Below are positions 50,976 through 61,079 of a stretch of DNA of 64,000 bases, piece after piece. The stretch's first letter is position 1; each line of letters starts with the position of its first letter. The notes below the pieces were generated by a model. That model had not been told where the DNA came from and made no database searches. It worked only from the letters and a program-made list of their open reading frames with translations. This DNA is from Vreelandella alkaliphila. Lineage in GTDB: Bacteria > Pseudomonadota > Gammaproteobacteria > Pseudomonadales > Halomonadaceae. The position numbers were made by a program, and so were the translations under genes. The DNA lies in NCBI RefSeq assembly GCF_016107625.1, contig NZ_JABASV010000003.1:62001-126000 (forward strand). Reading direction: 5' to 3'.

Positions 50976-51722
50976 ATGCGGCGACTGCTGCTTTCCAATG
51001 ACGATGGTGTCCATGCACCGGGCTTGCGGGCACTTCATGATGCGCTAGTCGCCCATGCGAATTTACGTGTGGTTGCTCCCGATCGAGACCGCAGCGGCGC
51101 CAGTAACTCGCTGACGCTTTCTCGTCCGCTCTCTTTAACCGCGTTAGATAATGGCTTTTATAGCGTAGACGGTACGCCTGCCGACTGTGTTTATCTGGGC
51201 GTGAACGGCGTCTGGGATGAGCGTCCTGACTTGGTGATTTCGGGGATTAATCACGGCAGCAATCTTGGCGATGACGTACTCTATTCAGGCACTGTGGCGG
51301 CTGCCATGGAAGGGCGCAATTTGGGCATGACTGCCATTGCTATGTCGCTGTGTGGTGAGCGCTATTTCGCGACGGCTGCGAAAGTGGCGGCCAGCTTAAT
51401 CGGTGCTGCCGATCAGCTATCACTGCCACCCCGCACACTCTTGAATGTCAACGTGCCAGATGTTCCGTGGGAAGAAATTAAAGGCGTCAGAGTGACCCGC
51501 TTAGGCTATCGCGGACCAGCAGAGAAACCTGTTCCCGTAAAAGATCCGCGTGGTCGTACGCGCTTCTGGATAGCACCGGTGGCGGCTAACGCCGATGATG
51601 GTGAAGATACCGACTTCTCTGCTATCGAAGCAGGTTATGTATCAATTACTCCACTACAAACTGACTTAACGCGCCATCCCGCGCGCAGCGACGTGCAGGA
51701 CTGGTTGGATGCTTTTGCCTGA
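50976..51722 (+). CDS. surE: 5'/3'-nucleotidase SurE
   Basis: SurE is a stationary-phase nucleotidase and exopolyphosphatase that dephosphorylates nucleoside 5'- and 3'-monophosphates. The 248-residue protein begins with [14 protein letters not shown], with the metal-binding Asp9-Asp10. [16 protein letters not shown] (about residues 34-49) and [22 protein letters not shown] (about residues 87-108) complete the active site. GGAG occurs upstream of the start. Its end overlaps pcm by 14 bp, in line with the E. coli arrangement. Confidence 0.95.
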   Translation: MRRLLLSNDDGVHAPGLRALHDALVAHANLRVVAPDRDRSGASNSLTLSRPLSLTALDNGFYSVDGTPADCVYLGVNGVWDERPDLVISGINHGSNLGDDVLYSGTVAAAMEGRNLGMTAIAMSLCGERYFATAAKVAASLIGAADQLSLPPRTLLNVNVPDVPWEEIKGVRVTRLGYRGPAEKPVPVKDPRGRTRFWIAPVAANADDGEDTDFSAIEAGYVSITPLQTDLTRHPARSDVQDWLDAFA

Positions 51723-52386
51723 GCTTTCGCCCAACGAGCTGCGCGGACGAGGCATGACCTCTCAGCGGACTCGAGATCGCATGGTAGAGCGGCTTGAGCA
51801 GCAGGGTATTCAGGATGCGCGGGTGCTCGATATTATGGCAGGTGAGCCAAGGCACTTGTTCGTTGATGAAGCGCTGGCGCATCGTGCCTATGAAGACACC
51901 GCGCTGCCTATCGGTTTTGGTCAGACACTATCGCAACCCTTGACGGTTGCGCGCATGACCGAGCTGGTGTTACGGGCTAATCCAAAGCGCGTGCTTGAAG
52001 TGGGGACCGGTTCGGGTTATCAAACGCTGATACTGTCTCGGCTGGTGCCAATGCTTTATTCGGTCGAACGTATTTATGCATTACATCAACGCGCTGCAGA
52101 GCGGCTTTGGCGGCTTGATGCCCCAGCGACGCTGGCAGTGGCTGATGGTGGTGAAGGGTGGCAAGAAGCTGCGCCTTTTGATGTGATTTTGTTAACCGCT
52201 TGTGCTCAAACGCTGCCAGAAGCTCTATTGGAGCAGCTTAGCCATGATGGTGTACTCATTGCTCCATTAGAAGAGCCTGACGGTAGCCAATGGCTCACCC
52301 AAATAAAACGCATTGGTAGTGCCTTTGAAAAGCGTCGGCTCGAACCCGTACGCTTTGTACCTCTATTGCAAGGAGTGGTGGATTGA
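51709..52386 (+). CDS. pcm: Protein-L-isoaspartate O-methyltransferase Pcm
   Basis: Pcm methylates isoaspartyl residues with S-adenosylmethionine, the first step in repair of aged proteins. The 225-residue protein shows [30 protein letters not shown] in the family-specific N-terminal part and the SAM-binding motif [12 protein letters not shown] (about residues 86-97). The C-terminal FVPLLQGV is also typical. ATG 51709 overlaps surE. An internal ATG at 51754 ([10 protein letters not shown]) is also possible. The next gene, DUF368, starts 4 bp before its stop. Confidence 0.94.
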   Translation: MLLPELSPNELRGRGMTSQRTRDRMVERLEQQGIQDARVLDIMAGEPRHLFVDEALAHRAYEDTALPIGFGQTLSQPLTVARMTELVLRANPKRVLEVGTGSGYQTLILSRLVPMLYSVERIYALHQRAAERLWRLDAPATLAVADGGEGWQEAAPFDVILLTACAQTLPEALLEQLSHDGVLIAPLEEPDGSQWLTQIKRIGSAFEKRRLEPVRFVPLLQGVVD

Positions 52387-53354
52387 AGCGTCGATTTGTA
52401 GAGCTGTTTTTAAAAGGCGCAGGGATGGGGGCAGCCGATGCGGTGCCCGGTGTTTCAGGTGGAACGATCGCATTTATTACCGGTATTTATGAGGAACTCA
52501 TTAATACCATCAAACAGTTTGGCCCCGGCGCCTTCATCGCTTGGCGTCGTGGTGGTTGGCTAGCGCTGGCTCAGCATTTGAATTTGGCCTTTCTAGTGCC
52601 GCTGCTACTTGGCGTTGCGGTTAGCCTTTTCAGTGTGGCTCATATAGCGCTATGGCTAATGGAAGCGCAGCCGCTGCTGATTGAGGGATTTTTCTTCGGC
52701 TTGGTGGCCGCGTCGGGGTTTGTTGTCGCCAAGGCGGGAAGAGGCTGGAAATTTTGGTATTTATTGCCGATGGTCGGCGGGCTGCTGTTGGCTAAGTCGC
52801 TGCCAGGTATGATGCCGCTGGTGTTACTTATTGGTAATGAAGCTTTGGTAGTCATGGTAGCTGGCTGTATTGCTATTAGCGCCATGCTGTTGCCAGGAGT
52901 GTCTGGTAGCTTCTTGCTGCTTACGATGGGGCTTTATGGCACCATTTTAGGGGCTATTCGAAGCTTTGATATCGGTATTATCATACTCTTTGGCATGGGG
53001 TGCGTTGTTGGTTTGGCGTTATTCTCGCGACTACTGTCGTGGCTTCTGCGTCGCCATCATGATTCTACGCTACAGCTTTTGCTCGGGTTTATTGTTGGCT
53101 CGTTACCCGTGTTATGGCCGTGGAAAGAGCTGGTTCGTTATCAGCTTGGCCCTGATGGGCAAATGATCCCGTTGGCTCATCGTTATCTGTTGCCTAGTGA
53201 CTATGCGGTATTGTCTGGTGCATCTGCACAAACGGTAGGCGTTGTGGCACTAATGGTGGTTGGCGCACTATTGGTGGTGTTATTAAACCGTCGCGCAGTG
53301 CACTATGCCGGACATAGATCAATAGGAAACGCGCGCGACGTTGAAAAGGAGTAG
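52383..53354 (+). CDS. DUF368 family polytopic membrane protein
   Basis: The 323-residue protein is a DUF368 member with about eight membrane helices. The N-terminal motif GMGAADAVPGVSGGTIAFITGIYEEL and the later repeat LLPGVSGSFLLLTMGLYGTIL mark the two halves of an internally repeated fold. Members have been linked to undecaprenyl-phosphate flipping in other bacteria (PopT-type), but that role is not shown here. Translation starts at TTG 52383, with AAGGAG 7 bp upstream and an overlap with the pcm stop. Its position between pcm and nlpD is not part of the minimal conserved order. Confidence 0.88.
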   Translation: MKRRFVELFLKGAGMGAADAVPGVSGGTIAFITGIYEELINTIKQFGPGAFIAWRRGGWLALAQHLNLAFLVPLLLGVAVSLFSVAHIALWLMEAQPLLIEGFFFGLVAASGFVVAKAGRGWKFWYLLPMVGGLLLAKSLPGMMPLVLLIGNEALVVMVAGCIAISAMLLPGVSGSFLLLTMGLYGTILGAIRSFDIGIIILFGMGCVVGLALFSRLLSWLLRRHHDSTLQLLLGFIVGSLPVLWPWKELVRYQLGPDGQMIPLAHRYLLPSDYAVLSGASAQTVGVVALMVVGALLVVLLNRRAVHYAGHRSIGNARDVEKE

Positions 53355-53361
53355 GGTTTCC

Positions 53362-54459
53362 ATGCGTAAGGTTTTTATCATGTCAGTATTGGCGTTAGCG
53401 GTCAGCGGCTGCGCCAATCAGCAGCAAAACACCCCACAAGTGCGTGATTTAAGTGAAGCGCGCCGCGCGGTAGCAGACTCACCTCAATATACTGTTAAAA
53501 CAGGCGATACCCTTTATGGCATCGCATGGCAGCACAATCTTGATTATCGTCAGTTGGCGCAAATCAACAATATTGATGCGCCTTATCAAATTTACCCAGG
53601 CCAAACCATTGCGCTGCGTGAAGGCGCGGCGGCATCAAGTAACCCGTCAGCAGGCTCCTCTGCCCCAGAGCGCCCTGCGTCGGGCGCTGTCGCAACAGGA
53701 CTGAACCCTCAAGCGACTTCCGTGGCAAGTAACGATCAGCAGCTAGATTGGTTGCTGCCCGATGAGAGTGCGATTGAGCGTAACCAGCGTTTAACGGCTG
53801 AGCGGGCGGAACGTGCTGAGCAAGCTGCTGAGCAAGCGTCGGTGGCCGCCGCGCAGCAAGTGGCTGATAGCGCAAGTGCCGCTAACACCGAGGCGACGTC
53901 TACTGTTGAGGCGTCTCAGTCAGAGCCTACGAGTGAGCCGGAACCAACGGCTGAGCCTAAGCCAGAGCCCAAACCTGAACCAACTCCAGAACCTGAGCCA
54001 GCAGTGACCACACCGCCTGCAGAGGCTGAGCAGCCGAGCCAAACCGCTCGCGTTGACCGCTCCTCACGCACGTTTACACCTGTTGATAATGTTAACTGGC
54101 AATGGCCAACATCAGGCCAGGTAACTGGAGAGTTTGGTCAGGGTGGCTCTATCACCGCTGGGATTGATATCGGCGGGCAAAAGGGGCAACCTGTCAAGGC
54201 GGCAGGCCCTGGTATCGTTGTCTATGCGGGTAGCGGCGTACGGGGTTACGGTAACTTAATACTACTCAAACACAACGATCAGTATCTGAGTGCTTATGCG
54301 CATAATGATAGCTTAAGCGTTAAAGAAAATGATGTCGTTGAAGCAGGAGAAGTGATTGCCACGATGGGGGATAGCGATGCAGACAGTGTCAAACTGCACT
54401 TTGAAGTACGCCGTGATGGGCAGCCTCAAAATCCCTTGGACTATCTGCCGTCCCGTTAA
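53362..54459 (+). CDS. nlpD: NlpD-type lipoprotein amidase activator
   Basis: NlpD is an outer-membrane lipoprotein that activates the amidase AmiC at the division site. The 365-residue product has a signal peptide with lipobox LAVSGC (Cys about residue 18) and a LysM domain (about 45-90, YTVKTGDTLYGIAW). A long Glu/Pro-rich linker with repeated EPKPEP-like units follows, then a C-terminal LytM/M23 domain (about 240-360). The M23 zinc ligands are replaced (no H-X3-D, and KLHFEV lacks the first His of HxH), as in E. coli NlpD, so it should be inactive as a peptidase. AAGGAG lies upstream of ATG 53362. rpoS follows. Confidence 0.93.
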   Translation: MRKVFIMSVLALAVSGCANQQQNTPQVRDLSEARRAVADSPQYTVKTGDTLYGIAWQHNLDYRQLAQINNIDAPYQIYPGQTIALREGAAASSNPSAGSSAPERPASGAVATGLNPQATSVASNDQQLDWLLPDESAIERNQRLTAERAERAEQAAEQASVAAAQQVADSASAANTEATSTVEASQSEPTSEPEPTAEPKPEPKPEPTPEPEPAVTTPPAEAEQPSQTARVDRSSRTFTPVDNVNWQWPTSGQVTGEFGQGGSITAGIDIGGQKGQPVKAAGPGIVVYAGSGVRGYGNLILLKHNDQYLSAYAHNDSLSVKENDVVEAGEVIATMGDSDADSVKLHFEVRRDGQPQNPLDYLPSR

Positions 54460-54613
54460 TCATTGCCAAGCGAACCTTTAAGTTGGTGTGATTGGGGTAC
54501 CCGAATAGCTAGAGTTAGGGCGTCATATAACAAAAATGGTGTAAGTGCACAGGGAGTGCGGCCACCTTTACTTTTCTAAATGGCGGTTAGGCGAAATAAC
54601 GGGGGATACTACC

Positions 54614-55585
54614 ATGAGTATGCTGGAGAAGGATCTACAGGAGGTTGACCTGGACGCTGTTGAAGAGGCGCTGGATAGCGTCGATGATGTCTCCGCGGAG
54701 GAAGACGCCTTTGAAAAAGCGTTGAGCCGTGATGAGCGTCAATCGACTCAAAGCTTGGACGCGACACAAATCTATCTCAATGAAATTGGTTTTTCGCCGT
54801 TATTAACGCCGGAAGAAGAAGTCTACTATGGCCGTTTAGCGCGTAAAGGTGACCCGCTTGGACGGTCAAGGATGATCGAGTCTAACCTTCGCCTGGTCGT
54901 TAAAATTGCCAGGCGTTATCTTAATCGGGGGCTTACACTGCTTGATTTGATTGAGGAGGGTAACCTTGGGCTAATCCGAGCGGTGGAAAAGTTTGACCCT
55001 GAGCGAGGGTTCCGCTTTTCTACCTATGCCACGTGGTGGATTCGACAAACCATTGAGCGTGCGCTAATGAATCAAACGCGCACCATTCGTTTGCCGATCC
55101 ATGTGGTTAAAGAGCTAAATATTTACCTGCGTGCAGCGCGTGAACTGACCCAAAAGCTTGATCATGAAGCCACTGCAGAAGAGATCGCAGATCATCTCGA
55201 TAAGCCAGTAGAAACGGTTAAGAAGATGCTTGGGCTTAATGAGCGCGTCTCCTCGGTAGATTACCCAATGGGTGGCGAAAGCGATAAGCCGTTAATCGAC
55301 ACCTTAACCGACGACGACGTGCTAGGGCCGGAAGCATGCTTAGTGGATGGCGATGTGCGTGAGCACGTAGACCACTGGTTGGATGAGCTAAGTGATAAGC
55401 AGCGAGAGGTGGTTGTACGCCGCTTTGGTTTGCGAGGCCATGAGTCCGCCACGTTGGAAGAAGTTGGTGCAGAAATTGGCTTAACTCGCGAACGTGTTAG
55501 GCAAATCCAAGTAGAAGCACTAAAGAAACTGCGCCGCTCATTGGAAAAACAGGGCCTTTCCCTTAACGCTATTTTCGAGAGCTAA
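54614..55585 (+). CDS. rpoS: RNA polymerase sigma factor RpoS (sigma-38)
   Basis: RpoS directs transcription in stationary phase and stress. The 323-residue protein has a short acidic N-terminus and region 1.2 ([21 protein letters not shown]). Region 2 ([59 protein letters not shown]) and region 4 ([19 protein letters not shown]) are typical of sigma-38. The start ATG 54614 has GGGGG 7 bp upstream. A longer reading from 54545 is out of character. It follows nlpD by 154 bp, and the message is likely also read from nlpD, where the rpoS promoter lies in related species. Confidence 0.95.
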   Translation: MSMLEKDLQEVDLDAVEEALDSVDDVSAEEDAFEKALSRDERQSTQSLDATQIYLNEIGFSPLLTPEEEVYYGRLARKGDPLGRSRMIESNLRLVVKIARRYLNRGLTLLDLIEEGNLGLIRAVEKFDPERGFRFSTYATWWIRQTIERALMNQTRTIRLPIHVVKELNIYLRAARELTQKLDHEATAEEIADHLDKPVETVKKMLGLNERVSSVDYPMGGESDKPLIDTLTDDDVLGPEACLVDGDVREHVDHWLDELSDKQREVVVRRFGLRGHESATLEEVGAEIGLTRERVRQIQVEALKKLRRSLEKQGLSLNAIFES

Positions 55586-55616
55586 TCGCGGTAAGCTGTT
55601 GTGTCATACCGACCAT

Positions 55617-55651
55617 AACGCACCGAGTTCATCGCTCGGTGCGTTGTTTTT
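55617..55651 (+). terminator. Rho-independent terminator after rpoS
   Basis: AACGCACCGAG (55617-55627) pairs perfectly with CTCGGTGCGTT (55635-55645) around a 7-base loop, followed by GTTTTTG. It begins 32 bp after the rpoS stop. Confidence 0.9.
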
Positions 55652-55705
55652 GACGCCCATTGGTTGATCAACCGTTAACTATTGACTGTGTAAGTGAGAA
55701 ACGTG

Positions 55706-56806
55706 ATGCGCCCCTTGGTGGCCCATATTGATTTAGACGCCCTGCGTCATAACTATCAACTAGCGTGCCGCTGCGCGCCCCAAAGTCGCTCGGTAGCCGT
55801 TATTAAAGCGGACGCTTATGGTCATGGTGCGCTTGAGTGCGCGCGTGCTCTAGAAGCTGATGTGCCCGCATTTGCTGTTGCTTGTATAGAAGAAGCGATT
55901 AGCCTGCGTGAAGGGGGAATTAAAAAACCTATTGTATTGCTTGAAGGTATTTTTACCGCTGACGAGCTGGCGCTCGTTGATCAGCACAATTTTTGGATCA
56001 GCGTTCACAGTGAGTGGCAGGTAGCGGCCTTATTGGCTTTTTCACCCCGTCAACCTATTCCGGTATGGATGAAAGTGGATTCCGGTATGCATCGTTTAGG
56101 CTTTTCTCTAGACGAGGCACTTGATGTTTGGCAGCGGTTAGCTAGCGCACCACAGGTGACAGCGCTGCATTTGATGAGCCACTTTGCGACAGCAGATGCA
56201 CGTGAGGGCAGCTACTTTAATCAGCAAATGGCCGCTTTAACGACATTGGCAGAAGCGCTTGATGCGCCCCTATGCTTAGCAAACTCCCCGGCAACACTGG
56301 CATGGCCAATCGCCCATGGCGACTGGAATCGCCCTGGTGTCATGCTGTATGGCAGTGACCCGCTGGAAGACGCCAATGAGATCACCCGGCAACTGCGCCC
56401 GGTGATGAGCTTACGTTCCGAAATTATTGCCCTTCGTGAACTAGAGGAAGGCGAGCCTGTTGGCTACGGTGGCCGTTGGCGCGCATCTCGGCGTTCTAAA
56501 ATTGCCGTCGTTGCGGCAGGTTATGGTGATGGTTATGATCGCCACGCCATAGACGGCACCCCGGTGTTAGTGAATGGCCAGCGCTGTGCGATTGCCGGCA
56601 AGGTCTCAATGGACATGCTAACCGTAGATGTCACCGACGTGTCGGGGGCTGCTATCGGTAGTGAGGTGGTGCTGTGGGGAGCCGCTAGCAACGGTGCCGT
56701 GTTGTCCATTGATGAGGTAGCACGCTATTGCGATACCATCAGCTATACCCTGTTAACGGGAGTGCTGCCAAGAGCGCCGCGCCGCTACCATGGGGCCTTC
56801 GCTTAA
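55706..56806 (+). CDS. alr: Alanine racemase
   Basis: Alanine racemase interconverts L- and D-alanine for peptidoglycan using PLP. The 366-residue protein shows the PLP lysine Lys34 in VIKADAYGHG. The second catalytic residue, a Tyr, is in GYGDGYDR (about residue 274), with SPATLAWP and SMDMLTVDVTD as family segments. ATG 55706 is chosen. GTG 55694 is in frame but has no better site. The gene is followed 12 bp later by lpxL. Confidence 0.93.
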   Translation: MRPLVAHIDLDALRHNYQLACRCAPQSRSVAVIKADAYGHGALECARALEADVPAFAVACIEEAISLREGGIKKPIVLLEGIFTADELALVDQHNFWISVHSEWQVAALLAFSPRQPIPVWMKVDSGMHRLGFSLDEALDVWQRLASAPQVTALHLMSHFATADAREGSYFNQQMAALTTLAEALDAPLCLANSPATLAWPIAHGDWNRPGVMLYGSDPLEDANEITRQLRPVMSLRSEIIALRELEEGEPVGYGGRWRASRRSKIAVVAAGYGDGYDRHAIDGTPVLVNGQRCAIAGKVSMDMLTVDVTDVSGAAIGSEVVLWGAASNGAVLSIDEVARYCDTISYTLLTGVLPRAPRRYHGAFA

Positions 56807-56818
56807 ACGGTTATCAGT

Positions 56819-57733
56819 ATGTCTAAAAGTACGTATCCGCGCTCTTTCGCGCATCCCCGTTATTGGTCAACGTGGCTGGCTATTGGAGCAATGTATGTCG
56901 TTGCTTGGTTGCCCTGGCGGCTTAAGCTGTGGGTTGGGAAAATAATTGGCCTGTTGGCGTGGCGCTTTGCGAAACGTCGTCGTCATATCACTGCGACCAA
57001 TATTGCACTCTGTTTCTCTGAAAAAAGTGTCGATGAGCAGCGCCGCTTGGTAAAAGAGGTTTTTATTGCGAACGGTATTGGCTTAGTGGAAACAGCCACT
57101 GGTTGGTGTCGTGACGCAGAAGGGTTACGGCACCGGGTGGCCTATCATGGCCAAGAGCATCTCGCACGGGCTAAAGCGCAAGGCAAGGGCGTACTGGTGG
57201 TGGGAATTCACTTCTCCACACTGGATTTAGGGGGGGCGCTGCATTCGCTATTTTTCCCTGCTGATGTGGTTTATCGCCCGCACAACAACCCCTTATTCGA
57301 ACGCTTTATGACTCGTGCCCGCTCACGTATTTTTGGCCAAGCGATCGATCGGCATGACTTGCGTGGTGTTGTGCGCAGGATTAAAGCAGGTCACATAGTG
57401 TGGTATTCACCGGATCAGGATTTTGGTCGCGATGTTAGCGTGTTTGCGCCACTGTTCGGCCAGCAAGCCGCTACGATTAGGCTGACCGCAAAAATCGCCC
57501 GAATGACGGGCGCGCCGGTGGTGCCATTGATGTTCCACCGCAATCCTGATGACCAGACATATACCATTACCTGCCTGCCCGCGCTTGATAACTTCCCAAG
57601 CGGTGATGAAATGGCCGACGCTACTCGGGTAAATGAATTTATCGAACAAGCTATTCGTAAGTATCCGGAGCAGTACTTATGGCTTCATCGGCGCTTTAAA
57701 ACGCGTCCGGAAGGTGAGCCAAGCGTTTACTAG
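56819..57733 (+). CDS. lpxL: Lipid A biosynthesis lauroyl/myristoyl acyltransferase (LpxL-type)
   Basis: The enzyme adds a secondary fatty acyl chain from acyl-ACP to Kdo2-lipid IVA at the inner membrane. The 304-residue protein has an N-terminal membrane anchor (about residues 17-36) and the catalytic H-X4-D motif HFSTLD (His131, Asp136). YRPHNNPLFERFM and IWYSPDQDFGRD-type segments match LpxL/LpxM. Which acyl chain it adds cannot be read. It follows alr by 12 bp and ends before a bidirectional terminator. Confidence 0.9.
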   Translation: MSKSTYPRSFAHPRYWSTWLAIGAMYVVAWLPWRLKLWVGKIIGLLAWRFAKRRRHITATNIALCFSEKSVDEQRRLVKEVFIANGIGLVETATGWCRDAEGLRHRVAYHGQEHLARAKAQGKGVLVVGIHFSTLDLGGALHSLFFPADVVYRPHNNPLFERFMTRARSRIFGQAIDRHDLRGVVRRIKAGHIVWYSPDQDFGRDVSVFAPLFGQQAATIRLTAKIARMTGAPVVPLMFHRNPDDQTYTITCLPALDNFPSGDEMADATRVNEFIEQAIRKYPEQYLWLHRRFKTRPEGEPSVY

Positions 57734-57750
57734 CGACATCCGTTAACAAA

Positions 57751-57785
57751 AAAAGCCGTTCTGCTTAGTAGCAAAACGGCTTTTC
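57751..57785. terminator. Bidirectional terminator between lpxL and speD
   Basis: AAAAGCCGTT...TGC (57751-57764) pairs with GCA...AACGGCTTTT (57771-57784), interrupted by one unpaired base on each side. There is an A-run before and a T-run after. It can end transcription of both convergent genes. Confidence 0.85.
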
Positions 57786-57805
57786 GTTAACGTTGAAAGC
57801 AGGCG

Positions 57806-58600
57806 TTAGTCCAGGTTTCGAGAGTAGAAAATCTCTAGCATCTCTTTGCGCAGACGGCTTTCAATGTCTCGTGCTTCTTCGAAGGTAATGTCGCGGCGCG
57901 ATGTGCCGAACAGATAGTTATCAAGTTCGAAATCTTTCAGCAGCATTTTGGTGTGGAACATGTTCTCTTGATAAACATTCACATCGATCATCTGATAGGC
58001 GTGCTTGGTATCTTCTGCCAAGTAGTCCTGGATCGAGGTAATGTCGTGATCAATAAACAGCTTTTTACCATCGACATCGCGGGTAAAGCCACGAACCCGA
58101 TAATCCATGGTGACAATGTCAGAGTCGAAACTGTGAATTAGGTAGTTCAGTGCTTTCAATGGACTGATGTGTCCACAGGTAGACACATCAATATCCAATC
58201 GAAAGGTGCTAATACCGTTATCAGGATGCGACTCAGGATAGCTGTGCACTGTCACGTGGCTTTTATCAAGATGTGCCACGACTGTTTCAGGTAGCGGCCC
58301 AGGGCCTGGTTCAGTTTGCTCTGGGTTTGCTTCATCCAGCTCGTGTTCAGCAATCAGAATCGTAACGCTGGCCCCATGGGGCTCATAGTCTTGACGAGCA
58401 ATATTGAGCACATGAGCGCCAATAATATTGGTGACGTCTTTTAGAATCTGCGTCAAACGTTCGGCGTTGTAAAGCTCATCGATATAATCAATGTAAGCCG
58501 CACGCTGCTCTTCGGTTTTGGCGTAACAGATGTCGTAAATGTTAAAGCTCAACGAGCTAGTCAGGTTATTAAACCCGTGGAGTCGGAGATTATCTGACAC
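57806..58600 (-). CDS. speD: S-adenosylmethionine decarboxylase proenzyme SpeD
   Basis: SpeD decarboxylates S-adenosylmethionine to supply the aminopropyl group for spermidine. It is made as a proenzyme that cleaves itself at the Lys113-Ser114 bond, with Ser114 becoming the pyruvoyl cofactor ([15 protein letters not shown]). The 264-residue length and the strong similarity of [20 protein letters not shown] to the E. coli type mark the class IA enzyme. Translation starts at GTG 58600, with GGGAGG 8 bp upstream. No speE gene is within the window. The PLP decarboxylase at 13690 is a distinct protein. Confidence 0.95.
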   Translation of the reverse strand: MSDNLRLHGFNNLTSSLSFNIYDICYAKTEEQRAAYIDYIDELYNAERLTQILKDVTNIIGAHVLNIARQDYEPHGASVTILIAEHELDEANPEQTEPGPGPLPETVVAHLDKSHVTVHSYPESHPDNGISTFRLDIDVSTCGHISPLKALNYLIHSFDSDIVTMDYRVRGFTRDVDGKKLFIDHDITSIQDYLAEDTKHAYQMIDVNVYQENMFHTKMLLKDFELDNYLFGTSRRDITFEEARDIESRLRKEMLEIFYSRNLD

Positions 58601-58834
58601 GTCCGAACCTCCCTATGGCAGATGAAGACACCCCGACGAGCCAGCGCCGGAACCGATAGTAACTTGTCACCGTGATGCTGTAGTCGCTTTCTGCAAAGCG
58701 GCTGTTTGCTACGCAGTAGGGGTAAAAACAAGCGAGCGTATTATGCCCGCCAAGCGCATGGTATGCATCCAGCCGCGCTATTTTTTTTAATACATATGTC
58801 GTTGATACATGAGAAGGATGGCGCTCCGAGTAGT

Positions 58835-59254
58835 TCAAGCGTCGACAATCTCAAAAGAGTGGGTAATCTCAACGCCGCCTTGTGTCAGCATAATAGATGC
58901 GCTGCAGTACTTCTCTGCGGAGAGCTCAACCGCCCGCTGTACCTGCTTCTCTTTTAAGTTGCGGCCAGTCACCACGAAGTGTACGTGGATTTTGGTAAAT
59001 ACGGAGGGCACTTCATCAGCGCGCTCTGCGTCAAGCTCCGCGATACAGTCGGTGACATCAGCGCGGGCTTTATCAAGAATATTCAAGATGTCAAAGGCGG
59101 TGCAGCTACCCATGCCCATCAGCAGCATTTCCATTGGGCGGGGGCCGGTGTTGCGGCCGCCGTGGTCAGGAGGGCCGTCGATAACGACGCTGTGCCCACT
59201 ACCGGACTCTGCTACAAATTGGCGACCATCTGTCCATTTTACCCGTGCTTTCAC
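58835..59254 (-). CDS. OsmC family peroxide-reducing protein
   Basis: The 139-residue OsmC/Ohr-superfamily protein starts with VKWTDGRQFVAESGSGHSVV and contains the active-site Cys in MGSCTAFDI (about residue 50). A second Cys in EKYCSASIMLTQGG (about residue 118) is typical of the YhfA-like branch. Such proteins reduce organic hydroperoxides or act on sulfur species. The start is GTG 59254 with GAGGAG 6 bp upstream. A longer reading to 59320 lacks such a site and adds an atypical N-terminus. It lies 70 bp downstream of murU on the same strand. Confidence 0.87.
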   Translation of the reverse strand: MKARVKWTDGRQFVAESGSGHSVVIDGPPDHGGRNTGPRPMEMLLMGMGSCTAFDILNILDKARADVTDCIAELDAERADEVPSVFTKIHVHFVVTGRNLKEKQVQRAVELSAEKYCSASIMLTQGGVEITHSFEIVDA

Positions 59255-59324
59255 GTCGCTCTCCTCATCTAGGCACCTATAGGTAGTTGCGAAGCATAAC
59301 ATTTCTAGCGATAGACGCACTTTT

Positions 59325-61009
<1,685 letters not shown>

Positions 61010-61044
61010 GCAAGCTCCTTGCTGGTCGGGCATCATGCGGGCTG

Positions 61045-61050
61045 TATAAT
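61045..61050 (+). promoter_or_regulatory. -10 element TATAAT upstream of lptD
   Basis: A perfect TATAAT is found 30 bp before the lptD start codon, in the 70-bp region divergent from amgK. The best -35, TTGCTG at 61019-61024, is 20 bp upstream, which is a little long. Confidence 0.5.
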
Positions 61051-61079
61051 ACCGATTCTGGATGCCAAGGATAACGAAC

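Noticed and set aside
58601-58838. A small minus-strand frame in the 234-bp gap before speD.
   Set aside because: No ribosome-binding site or family likeness. The gap shows only a promoter-like CATAAT (58740-58745, minus strand) and an A/T-rich stretch, and no further feature could be supported.
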